This document shows, one piece after another, positions 26,036 through 36,770 of a DNA stretch of 64,000 bases (its first letter is position 1; each line of letters begins with the position of its first letter). The position numbers were made by a program, and so were the translations under genes. The notes beneath the pieces are model-generated. The model worked only from the letters and a program-made list of their open reading frames with translations, searched no databases and had not been told where the DNA came from. Origin of the DNA: Acridotheres tristis (lineage: Eukaryota; Chordata; Aves; Passeriformes; Sturnidae); contig CM072894.1 of NCBI GenBank assembly GCA_037013685.1, positions 16,191,449 through 16,255,448 on the forward strand, written 5' to 3'.

Positions 26036-28190
26036 CAATTCAAAACAGCAGTGTTTCTTCTGGTAATTAATTCCAGTGGTGCCTGAGGCGGTGCTTAGCT
26101 GCTACAACCAGTGTGGCCAATGCTGAGCAGCTAATGAGAAAACATTACAGCAAGGATTAGGGGCCGGTGCATTCTGGCAGGATGAGGTCACTATGATTAG
26201 AAAATATTAGTTCAGGCTTAATGTGATAAACTGACTATGACAAAGAGACTTTATTTTATCCTGAGTGGTTAAAAGGCAAAAATTCCTTTTGTTTATTTGT
26301 TGTTGTTTTCTCCCCTTCAGCCACCTTTTACTTTCTGCCTAGAGCCCAGTGGCACCAAGCGCTGCTTTGGTCACGTTGCTGTCACATGCAAACCCTGTCA
26401 GGGCTGGTTACACAAATTCTTCTCTTTACTTGTTTTAATTACTTCTGTCAGGTAACAGAGGAAGGAGCTGTATGGTTGTTACCTGTAAGCAGACAGAACG
26501 ATAAGAAATTAGCACTTCTACTTTCCTGCTGCCCTGGGTGAGCAGCAGTGATGGAATCACACGGTTTTGTCTCACGAAAGACAATCCCGCCTGAGAACTG
26601 CGACTGTGTTGGAGATGTGGAAAGGTGACGCAAGAACAAAGAACAACCCTCCCCTGCTGCTACAGCATGGCTTTGAGGGGTTACTTGTGAAGAAAAACCT
26701 GTACCCAATGGCACTTTAAAAAACATTTCTGGGAGTTTTTTCCAGGCTGTTATAGTTGCAGGATCTGTGTTATTCACAAACCACTGGTGCTGTGTGCTGG
26801 CCTAATGGAAACCTGTGGGTTATAATGTGCTTGCTAAGCACTTGTACCAATAGAGATGAAACAATGATCATGGAGTGAGACCTCTTTCCTGTTAATTGCA
26901 AGGATATAGATGAGATGGGCTGCCTGTTGTGGCACTTGGATTCTTTTGCTGTCTAAAGACTGAAGTTATTTTCACATTTTTGTTTTCTCTTATCAAATTT
27001 ATGTAACAATCATTTTTAAACTGAAATCATTATAAATACTTCAGCATAAATGTTTCCATAGAGCAGATAAAAAGTGTTTAATCACATCAGCAAGACTTCA
27101 ACTGGTCCCAAGTGTCAAATAACATAATTAATTGGCAAGCTTGTAACCAAATTCCTACACTATCTCAGAATAGATTGAGCTATCAGGGATGTTCTTACCC
27201 TGTGTCTTATTGGAGTTCATACCTTTATCTTTTAAAGAAAAACAAAGAGCTTTATTTTGTTGCTGTTTCATCAACATGAGAGTGTGTTTTCTTCTTTATT
27301 TCACCCACCGAGCTTATCTTTTAGAACTACTCCAAAATACTCACAGACAAAAATATAAATTCCATACCATTTTTTCTTCTAATTCGATTATTTTTGAGCA
27401 CCATTGAAGTTGTGTAGTAAAAATATATGGTCTGCAAAGCAAAACTTGAAATAGTGTTTGAGTTACGGCAGTAGTTAAAAATATCTGTATCAAATACATT
27501 GACACTTTCTGTAATTCCATAGACTCGCAATGACACTAATATTATTTTTCTGAACAATTAAAGCATCATTATGGGTACTATACCACAATCTGATAAATGA
27601 GATTTGTTTGCATGGTACTGAAATATTTTTGGACATACAAGATTGCTATATAAACAGAAAAAGGAGTATGTTCACTCGGGTTTTATTAATTTCTTGTAGA
27701 TACATATGAAGAATTATTTTGTCTTCATTTTCAGGTAGAAGAGAAAATATATTGTAGTTAAACCCTATAAAACAGCTTTAGAATCTCCGTTAATTGAAAG
27801 GTTGGAAACTATAACTGAAGTATATTGTATGCAACAATTTGACTTCAATTTTGCTGTCATTTATTTTTAATGTTTGAATTTTCATATAGGCAAAGCACCT
27901 TAAGAGTAAATTGAACTTTCAGGATAATTAAAACACAGGTTTAGAACTGCTGGAGTCCTAGGTAGACTTTGGAATTTCTGTAGATTCCTGCAACATAATT
28001 CTAAACTGTTTCATTAATGCTAATATCAAATAAGATTTCAGGATAACTTCCATACTTCTAAATGCGAGCTTTTAGGTAGACATTTAATGTAATACACAGT
28101 AAAAAATTTAAAACTGGATTTTCAGTATGCCTGTGGGATTTGGTTTCACATGGGAGGACAGCTAATAAGTCTGGATGTTAATCCTGACAT
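26036..28190. other. Unique sequence, no gene recognised
   Basis: No repeat or gene was recognised. Bases 27830-27940 are AT-rich with TAAT words and may be a regulatory element. The open frame at 26448-26777 on the minus strand (109 codons) has no known domain. Confidence 0.45.
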
Positions 28191-28260
28191 AACCATAGAA
28201 TATCTTGAGTTCGAAGGGACCCATAAGGATCATCAAGTCCAGCTCTCAGGCCTTCTCTCA
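28191..28260 (-). mobile_element. CR1 LINE 3' tail
   Basis: On the + strand the sequence starts with CATAGAAT, the reverse complement of the CR1 terminal octamer. It continues with words like GAAGGGACCCATAAGG and ATCATCAAGTCCAGCTC, the standard reverse-complement CR1 3' UTR of birds. The element therefore lies on the minus strand, with its 3' end at about 28191, and is truncated to under 100 bases, as most CR1 copies are. This is the clearest avian signature in the window. A passerine LTR that has a similar end is a less likely alternative. Confidence 0.78.
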
Positions 28261-28545
28261 TTTAAGTCCTAGTGTGATTTAAATACAGGCTTCCATAATC
28301 ATAGCATCAGAAAAAAATACTTTATTTCAAAATTTTGGCCAGGGTTTTGACCAGTCTATGGGGTTTTCTGTCTTAAAAGCAAATGCACAGAGATTTTATA
28401 AATAGCTTCTTCTTCAGATCCTGGTGCCAAACCTGTCCGGCTGTTAGAAGAGACGGATGCTTGGAAACTTTTTGCTTTGCTCTTACTAAACTGAGTAGAG
28501 TTTATCCTCACTAATACCTGCATTTGTGTATGCTGCTTCTGTTCC
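28261..28545. other. Unique sequence, nothing recognised
   Basis: The CR1 match fades after about 28260. The rest shows no repeat, gene or RNA signal. Confidence 0.4.
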
Positions 28546-29040
28546 TGAACAGCTGTTTAGTGCAATGAGCGAGGAGCTGGCTGAGCGCATAAACACTGAG
28601 AGATGACAGGGTTTTGCTGCAGTCGGAAACTTGGAAAAATATAATTCATTGTGCTCCCACGTGTAACTTGCTTAAATGTCATTTGCTGCTGCAGCTCTCA
28701 CTCTTCCCCTCCCCATAAACCTTCTTCACCCCGTGCTCAGCCTGGCCCGGAGCGCGGCGTTCCGGGGGGATTCCTGAGCAGGCACTGCCGATCATTGACC
28801 TGGCTACTGCTGTTTGTGATACTTACTGCTAAACTTCCACAATCAATACTACATGAGCCCGCCTAGCTCCTGGGAATGCAAACCTGAAACACTGCACTTA
28901 ATCTTGAGGCTGGCTCTTGCTCCCTGCTCTGCTGCTAAACCGGGAACTTGGCCTACTTGATGCGGCATTATTGCTGCAGAGGTCAGGTGTGAGCCGGCTT
29001 GGTAAGCGCTGATGAATGGCTGGTTGTGATGGAGCACCTC
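28546..29040. promoter_or_regulatory. GC-raised, mildly CpG-rich segment
   Basis: CpGs cluster at 28735-28770 (GGAGCGCGGCGTTCCGGGG) and around 28940-29010. An E-box CACGTG occurs at about 28659. GAGGTCAGGTGTGA at about 28979 contains a nuclear-receptor half-site word. A donor-like TTG then GTAAGC follows at about 29000, with no convincing acceptor. Short open frames on both strands are unremarkable. It may be a regulatory island, but weaker than the one at 25.7-26.0 kb. Confidence 0.3.
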
Positions 29041-32000
29041 TCCTGCCCAAACAGAGACATTTCATAATGATGGACCATAAGTGTGCACACAGAAAACCTT
29101 GTAGCTTGGCTCTGAGCTCATATAGTGAAAGCTAAAGAAGGCAAGGTGTTAGTTTGGAACAACTATGAGGGACAAAATGAATGAGGAAAGTGAGGTCTTA
29201 TTAAAAGTTAAAGAAACCTTCCCCTTTGTTACAAAATCATAGGAGTGGCTGCAAATGCATATATTTTCCTCCATCCTACTTGCATTGGTTCCTCTTTTCC
29301 TAGTATGTTAAAGAAAAGAATATCACTGGCCTTCAAGATTATTTCTTAACACAAATTATCTCTTCAGGAATTTATTTTATTTGAACTGTGTTCTCCACGA
29401 TAAGGTATTAAATTTTGTTTGAAACTGATAATATGAGATGAGACTGGGTGCTCAAATACATCTTGAAAAATTAAGTTTCTCTTCTCTAGAGAACAGGGAA
29501 ATTTGTTGTGAATGAAACAAACGGCAGAAAGGCTCACCTTAATGCTGGAGAGAGCTTTCCATGAGGTTTCTTCCTTAAAATGAAAAAGCTGAAGTAACCT
29601 AATAATAATTTCTGGATTTATCTAGTGTGTTAGCCTTTGATTCCATAGGTTTTCCACATCTCTTTCTTACAGACATTGACTATAATGTCTAAACAAAATC
29701 CAAAGAGCAGCTCACCCACACAAAGTGTGGCACTAGTTCAGTAAAACCACAGGCCAGCAAGAGCTTTGAAATAGGCACTATTGTTCCATTCTACAGCTCA
29801 TTCAAAGTCAGATAGTCCTGTTTATGGATCCAGATATTCATAACTATGGAATCACTTCTTACAGGTGTGAAACACTCCAGAAAATCCCCAGAGGAACACC
29901 AGTGCACTGTGATTTAAGATACGTTAACCAGCCTCGTGTAAGCAGCTGCTGTAAAGTCTGTACTGAGGAGACTGAAAGCTGGTAGGGTAAGTCCAACACC
30001 CTTTGTGTTCAAAACCACCCCTCAGCCTGTGGACAAACATCACTCTTGAGAAAAATGTGTGTTCTGCCTCAGAAATTCTGATCATGCAAGCTGATGCTTC
30101 ACAGTAAAAAAATTCAGCTGTATAGTGAAAGTGTCCACTTGAACCCTAATGCTCTTTCATTGTGAGTGTTTAAAAACTGTTCTGTAGAAGGGAAGAGTTT
30201 TGCTCCAAATGCTTGCCTGTTTCCTGAACCAGTCCAATGACTGGATGAGTTGTTGTGCAAGCCACAGCACTCTTTCTAAAGACAAATTCAGTGGTGAGAT
30301 TTTTAAAATAGTACTTGCATTTACTTATCTAGGCACGCACCATTGATTGCTTTGTGGTAGTTAACACAATGTTCCCCAAAAGGTTTCATTGTCTTTTTTT
30401 TCCTCAACCCTAACGCATGGAGATGAGCTTCTCAGTAGGTCATTACACTTTATTACAGAAATATAAATACAGATTTAGGGAAGGATAAGTGTTGGAAGGC
30501 AGAGTTAGCTGATGAGCATTGAAGCTATCCAAATAAGGCGCTTTGGTTTTAACTGAATGTAAGCCACATTATTCCTGGCCATGACTGGACTTAAAAGTTG
30601 TGAATTTCTGGCATGAGTCCCCAGAGTGTGACTCACTGTGATAGTAGTTGTGCTGGAACCTTTAGTGCTTGGTTGTTTAGTTTTGCTGTGCTGCATGAAG
30701 TTGTGTACAGATTTTGCAGAGAAAAAAACAAAACAAACAAAAAAACCCACCAAACCCCACCCCTCTCTTGTATATGCAAGCAGCTCCAAAGTACTGCTTT
30801 CGATTTTCTCAAAGAGCAGCTAGATGCAGTGAGAGATTTTTTCTCCTGCTGGTTCCTTTTTCTTGTACAAAGGCAGTGCAGGCTAAGATATGTAAGCCAC
30901 TGCATTAGGCTACTCTGGGTAGCCTCAGAAGAATGAGTTCTAATTTTGTAAACTGGCAGCATAAGCTGATATGTTTTTACAGGTAAGAGAGTCAGAAAAA
31001 TGAGTTTGGACCAAGAAAAAAGTAATTGACAAGAAATAGTGTGGAGGAAGGTGCTAATTCAGCATCCCCTTGTAGTCTTTCATTGCTTGCTCCTCCCACT
31101 GCAGTGCTGCACCTTACTTCGTGTAGTTAATCTGAAATGTCTGCAAATGATCTCTCGCAAAAATTTAATTCACTGTCATAAGAAAACCCCCATCCTGAAA
31201 AGAGTGTGGATGGTTTTGTAAAGGAGACCTCACTTATTTTTTTACTGAAATGCCTTTTTCTTGGTTATAACTGTGGTGGGAAGCAATAGCGTGAGGTCAG
31301 TATGGAAATCTGCACATGACCAAGGTTCAAGGGAGAGATGAGACACGGCTTTGTGCTCAGGTCTTTCCCACTGTGCTGGGACTCTGCTTTCCAGCAGCAA
31401 CAGCTGCAGGTTTTAGACATGATGGCCTTCCTGAAGAGCTCTACATTTCACTCTAAGAGCTAAAGCACCAACATGGGAGAAGGCAGACTGTGCGTTTCCA
31501 ACTGGTAAAAGAAGTGGAAGGGTGTAATGATTAAGGATGCAGGAAGTAGATACAGCCCTTAGGGTAAATCAGAGACCCAATTGTAGTGAAACTAAGTATT
31601 AAAAAAATTTAGCTAAGTGTAAGGTCTATTAGGCTAGGCAGCAATTGTAAAAGAAGTAATGAAAGCCCCATTTCTGAGATTTTTTAAAACTGAACAAGTC
31701 AAAAGACCAGAAAATACACTGTAGATAGCATAATATAATGATAGGAGGATAGACTTATTCCAATAGGCCTATTTAATTTCTAATTCCTCTGAGTCACTTA
31801 AGCTATTTATGCTTAATTTTACATAGTTATGACTACAGAGTATAATCATCCAAATTGCAATAAAATCCTTATAATAGATTAATAAAAAAAAAGTAATATC
31901 GCATTTTGCTTCAATGAGCTAACATGCCTCAGAAATGAATGACAATCCATGCTGCTGGGGCAGCAGCAGGGTCACCAGTGATGCATTTAAGTAATGTCAA

Positions 32001-32248
32001 GTCCTATACTCAATTATAATCCCATATTTTGTTTTTCAGAAATAAAAGCCACAAAGTAGAGGATCCCAAGTGTTGTAAAACTTTGAACTAAGTACATACC
32101 CCAGAGATCCTTCCCATTTGGTTCTTAACCCATGAGGAGGTGACACTCTGGCTTTGGCTTGTATTTGTGCTGGTACCCTTAACAAGTCCTGAGTTGTGTG
32201 ATACTTTTCCTGCCTTGTCCCTGAGAGTGTTGGGTCACACTTCCAGCT
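29041..32248. other. Unique sequence, no gene recognised
   Basis: An A/C-rich simple stretch lies at about 30721-30765. Five overlapping open frames at 30505-30962 on both strands reflect that composition, not genes. Bases 31770-31990 have a constrained look (mixed TAAT words, then a GCTGCTGGGGCAGCAGC inverted repeat near 31951-31967). A possible decayed MIR-like part at 29770-29830 is too weak to call. Confidence 0.4.
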
Positions 32249-32262
32249 GCAGTAGAGGGCAG
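32249..32262 (+). promoter_or_regulatory. CTCF-like binding motif
   Basis: GCAGTAGAGGGCAG matches 13 of 14 positions of the CTCF core CCASYAGRKGGCRS; only the first C differs, being G. CTCF sites mark insulators and loop anchors in vertebrates. Motif orientation is +. Whether it is occupied cannot be told from sequence. Confidence 0.5.
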
Positions 32263-33049
32263 TGACCAGGAACCCCTTTCTTTGCTCCCTAGGTGGGCAG
32301 GGGTGTGATAAACGCCACAACTGTTTCCCTGAGCATTGTATGATTTGGTTCCAGTATTGTAAAAACAACTTGAAGATCAGTATTTCATTTGCACTTTGTC
32401 TAACACAACCATTAGAAACTCTTCTTTGGGGTTATGTTTACAGCTATTTGCAGAGAATGATCCTGGTTGCGTTTGCCTTGGTGCCTGGCTCTGGCATTTA
32501 GAGCCCATCTCACGGAAGTTTTGTGGGGTGCTCTCCCTGCACTTCCCTAACCCCGTGAAACTATGTTCTGAATTTTCTATAAGCAAGAATGAACTGTTAA
32601 CACTTAGCATTGCAAAAGATGGTCTGAATTTTGCTAAGAACTGTTTTGGTATTTGTAACTGGCACATAGCATATTTTTAATTTCTATCTAGCCAATCATA
32701 CTGATACACAAGTGGTATCATCCTGTGAATGGTCACTAAACTCACTGGGACACCTGATTGGGACAGAGAGAATTTTGAGCACAATAAATGTAAGTTGATT
32801 CAGAAATATATTCATCACATTTATTTTAATTAGAATGAAAAGTGCTGTGAAATTCCTATTTTACAAGAAAAACCCCCATTACCTACTAATGGGTTAAAAA
32901 TAAACAGAAGCCTTCATATAAAAAAAAAAAAGGCAAAAGAAACAGAGAGAAACGGTAATGACAGTTTTGAAGTATCCAGTACCTGTTGTGACAGGAATAA
33001 CAAATTAATTGGGACTATAACGGATTCTTTGTAAAGGTGAAGTAAACAC
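32263..33049. other. Unique sequence, no gene recognised
   Basis: Short open frames overlap on both strands (32036-32680) without any known domain. A poly-A run of about 12 lies at 32920-32932. Bases 32888-32910 form the first copy of a direct repeat whose partner lies exactly 200 bases downstream. Confidence 0.4.
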
Positions 33050-33110
33050 ACTTGACTGTATATTTTTCACCATCAGTTAAGTCTCAATTGGTTCTAAAAA
33101 TAAACAGAAG
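32888..33110 (+). repeat. Pair of about 24-base direct repeats, 200 bases apart
   Basis: TAAAAATAAACAGAAG occurs at 32895-32910 and again at 33095-33110, each preceded by a similar AATGGGTT or AATTGGTT. Each copy holds a forkhead-type TAAACA word. The copies are not part of any recognised transposon. Confidence 0.6.
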
Positions 33111-33355
33111 ACATTGAACAGTTTTAATGGATTTTGACACCTAGGTATTATGCTGTCACTCCAGTATAAATGAATCATAACTTTAGACTGCGCCAAGGAA
33201 TTACTACACATTTGGAGAAAATTTATGGTGCACCGGGCTTTGAATCATGATGTGATATCAAAACTAAAGTCACAAGAGGAAAAAAGTCTGGCGTAAATTA
33301 CTATTTACCCAAGCCACACATATCCATGTGAAAGCAACAAGTATGGTTTGTAGGG
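33050..33355. promoter_or_regulatory. Candidate conserved non-coding element
   Basis: Non-repetitive, AT-moderate sequence with preserved CpGs (ACTGCGCCAAGG, GGTGCACCGGGC, CTGGCGTAAATT) and several ATCATGAT/TAAT-type words. No open frame of interest. It resembles vertebrate enhancers kept by selection, but this could not be checked by alignment. Confidence 0.3.
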
Positions 33356-34568
33356 TTAGTTAGAAATGCCACTATAATTTCTAGGTGTTAACACCTCTCT
33401 GAGTGGCTGTTCTGGCAGAGCTCCCGGAGAGCTGCATCAGAGGGGAACTGAGCACAAAATGCTGGGCAAACCTCTGCAGCTGCCAGATGTTTGTTGCTTC
33501 TCAGAATTTGCCCTAATTAACAGTTTACCAATGAAGAGGTTAAAAGAAAGAATTTCAGCATTTGACTTTGTGGTTATGTTGGGCTTAAATTTACTTATTT
33601 TAATATCTAATGCAGGAGTTGCAGATTATTGATTTCTTACTTTGGGGTCAAAGAGACCTTAAACTTTTTGTGGCCGTGAACATCTGCAAAGAGATGGGTT
33701 GCTGAATTCAACCTGGCCATTTAATTTGTGGTCTTATAAGTAGGTAAGCCTCAAAATATACAGACATGAATATAGTATTTGCTGAGTCTTTCTCTTGGAA
33801 TTTGAAAACTTGAAAACACAGTAGTTTGTGCAGTTGCTTAGACAATGAAAACATGCATTTTAATACCCCTAAAGAAAACAGGTATACTTTGTAGGAGGCT
33901 CAGTTGTGTTCACTGCACAATTGCATAGTTGTGGTTTTTGAAAGTCCTCATCAAAATAGTCTTATTTTTAAAAACACTTGTTTTTCAAAGCACAAGGCAG
34001 GTGGTTGTAAATACTCAATCTACAGTACTTTTACAGCTTCCTCAACAGTTCCTCCCGTTTTCCAAGATATTCTGAACTCATGTTTTCTAGCATTTTGGCT
34101 TAAAAGCTGGCTGTTTCTTCAGAGGTTATTATAAAATACTAAAAAGAAGATAGCTAATTTTTAAGAATCTATTAAGCAAAAAAGAGCAAATCCAAGAAAG
34201 ATTATAGGTGGGCAGAGAAGACGTTTTGTTCAGAAATCCATAGTGTATTGGTTTATAAAGCTTTCACACATTCTGGCTGTAATGCTTTACAAAAGTGGAT
34301 TGATTCACTATTTTTGACCTACTGGGAGGCTAATCATTTGTTTAATGACTTTGGTAATCTTCCCTTCAAGCAGTGGTACGGATGCTGAACTTGCTGCTGA
34401 TGGCCGTAAGGCTCGAGGTCAAATCCTTAATGGATACAAATATTCCATTCTTCCTCAAGCCAAGCCTGGCAGCAGTGCCTGCCCCCCTCTCTCCCCTGCT
34501 CTCAGGTTTGTTTTCCAGGCTTCATCCAGATGTTGCCCTTGTGTGAAGCTGGTGCCAGAGTGGGCGGG
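33356..34568. other. Unique sequence, no gene recognised
   Basis: No repeat or gene was recognised. GC rises toward 34340-34560, just before the CATC microsatellite. Confidence 0.4.
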
Positions 34569-34612
34569 CATCCATCCATCCATCCATCCATCCATCCATC
34601 CATCCATCCATC
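34569..34612 (+). repeat. (CATC)11 tetranucleotide microsatellite
   Basis: Eleven perfect CATC units (44 bases). The repeat has no stops in several frames. This is why overlapping open frames on both strands read as Ile-His-Pro-Ser or Trp-Met-Asp-Gly repeats here; they are not genes. The tract is probably length-polymorphic. Confidence 0.97.
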
Positions 34613-36149
34613 ACCCTGCTCCACAGCAGTTTGCCTATGGAACCAAGAAACTTCCAAGATCTGTGTCGTGACTGCAGCTGTAAAAAGTGTCCTGTTCCTG
34701 CAGCTGCCACTGCCTCTTGCTGCAGCTATTAATCTTGTAGAACCGACCAGTGTGATGTCTGAAAGTAACTTTGTATCATCTTTTATTAACCAGATTAGTG
34801 CTGAGCGGCTGTCACCAGGAGGAGAGCTATGCAAACCACACGAGGGGTTTGCCCTGTTTCTGGACTGGGGGGAAAGAAATGGGGAAAGAGAAGACGAGTT
34901 TGTTCCCTGGAAAACAGAAGGAAGAAGCATCCACTGTTAAAAAGTCTAAGTTTTTGGGTTTTGGGTTTTTTTCTTCAGTTTAAGACAAATTCATGTACTT
35001 TATTCTTTCTTCCTTAGCCTGATATATATTTCAAAGTAATTTTTAAAATGGGATAAGCCACTTCCCTCTCTTTGAGGGCAGTGTAAGGATGCAGTTTAGA
35101 CTTTGCTACAGGGAAATGGTACCATTGACATTATTGTGCCCCAAAACTCACTTGAGTGTCCTGCTTCGTGCACTGACCCTGCCCATTTTCTCTCAAAAAG
35201 TATTCTGACAGCTGATTACTGTCACCTATTCCCCAGCAGTCGCCAAGCTCCTCATATGCTCCCCAGGAGGGGTAAGGAAATTGAGTGTAGTGTTCCTTAT
35301 GGAACATCTCCTTGTCGGAGATGCTGTTTTCCAGGGCTGGTGCTGGCCAGGGTGTGTTCACTACCTGCCTGTTGAGAACAGTCACAATAAAACCTTAAAA
35401 CGTCCAGCCCTCTGTAAATATGTTTTTAACCTGCCTGCCAGGGTCTAGTTGATAATTTTAAAATGTGCATCATGTATAATGAATTGGTGAATAAACACTG
35501 CTGTGATATCCACCTCTTTCCCCAAAAGTGCTGCCAAAGCTTTGCCAAGCAGTGGTAGCTGTACACAGCTCTCCCTTGGGATCTTCAAAGCTGGAACATC
35601 TCAGTTAATCAGAACTATGGATGTGTATATAAAATATACATTATTCTAATCTGGGCTGTTATGGGAGAAACTGGATCCCACTGTCAGCATAGAGTCTCCT
35701 CCCTGGTGGCAGCTGGTGTGTGAAAAGCGTGTGGGGAAAGACATGGGGAGGATGTTTACTGTGTGCATACTGTGTGGGTTTTAATGCTTCCTCAACCTGT
35801 AAAGGGAAATTTCCTGGGCAAAGTGGGAGGCCTGTGCTGAGCATCCTGAGCTGGGGTGTTGGCAGCCTGCAGTAAGATTCCCGAATTTTTCTGATGCTGA
35901 CAGCATCCACCCTGAAGGGGATACTGCATAGTGGGGGTTGGCATCCAAACATTTTTTTACATGAGATGTGAGCAAAAGTACTGGTACCTGAGAAGCTTCA
36001 AGCACATTCATTTTTATAGCTTATCCAACCAACACAAAATGAAGAGGTGGAAGATACGCAACAAATCATGACATATTTTCCCCTTTACTTTTTTCTAATA
36101 TGTGCAAATGACATTTTTAAATATTAAAAAATGTTCACCTTGAGTTTAT
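34613..36149. other. Unique sequence, no gene recognised
   Basis: Open frames up to 142 codons (34502-34930 minus, 34530-34940 plus) run through the microsatellite and overlap in opposite directions, so they are treated as chance. A T/G-rich simple stretch is at 34948-34980. Bases 35659-36011 hold overlapping minus-strand frames with no recognisable domain. Confidence 0.45.
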
Positions 36150-36770
36150 AATACTTAAACTGTCATCCAATTGTGTCTTAGTTCCTCTGAAATTATGCTA
36201 ATTATTTTAGCAATTTATTAACATAATTAATTTCATAAAGGTTTTCAAGTTTATTTCCCTGTAAAGAACCCCAAAGCATTCTCACAGTACCATTACTTTG
36301 AAGGTTCTAATTTTAGGGCTTTTTCACTTTGTGTTTATTTGCAGTGTAGCAGCATTTCTTTTTTCATTGAGTACATTACTTAGGCATTATCAATTAATTC
36401 TGCATGGATATATCAATCTAACAGGTACGTTTCTCTGGTAATAGAGACAAACAATTAAGATATTTATCTTATGGGCTTTTTTTCTTAAAGAGACTATTCT
36501 AAAATTTTTCTTCTGGTATTCTGCAAACTCTAAGATATTTTGTTTTCATAAATTATGAAAGGAAAATGTCACAAGCTATCACTGTTTCTGTGCTCTGCCT
36601 TTGCTGACAGCTGTATGATGCTCATTCAGTGCAGCAGATTGGGAGCTGAAAGTTTCATCAATAAATATGACTCTGATGGCTTCATGTCAGCGGTCAAGGT
36701 AATGGCCTTTTATTATCCTGGAAACACACTTCCACAAGAAGTGTGTATATTTTTCTTAAATTCTTCTGAG
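36150..36770. promoter_or_regulatory. Candidate conserved block around a possible exon
   Basis: The left half is AT-rich with dense homeodomain words (TTATGCTAATTATTTTAGC, ACATAATTAATTTC). The right half is unusually complex for this region. At 36611-36698 a segment is bounded by a good acceptor (pyrimidine-rich, then TGACAG) and a donor (AAG then GTAATG). Just beyond, at 36724-36746, is a 9-bp hairpin (ACACACTTC and GAAGTGTGT around CACAA). It could be a conserved enhancer or a short exon. Confidence 0.35.

Noticed and set aside
29770..29830. Possible reverse MIR remnant (ATTCTACAGCTCATTC, CAAAGTCAGATAG)
   Set aside because: Only two short parts resemble MIR and the spacing is wrong.
34502..34940. 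Two opposite open frames of 142 and 136 codons
   Set aside because: Both run through the stop-free CATC repeat and overlap each other. The Ile-His-Pro-Ser and Trp-Met-Asp-Gly runs are translated microsatellite.
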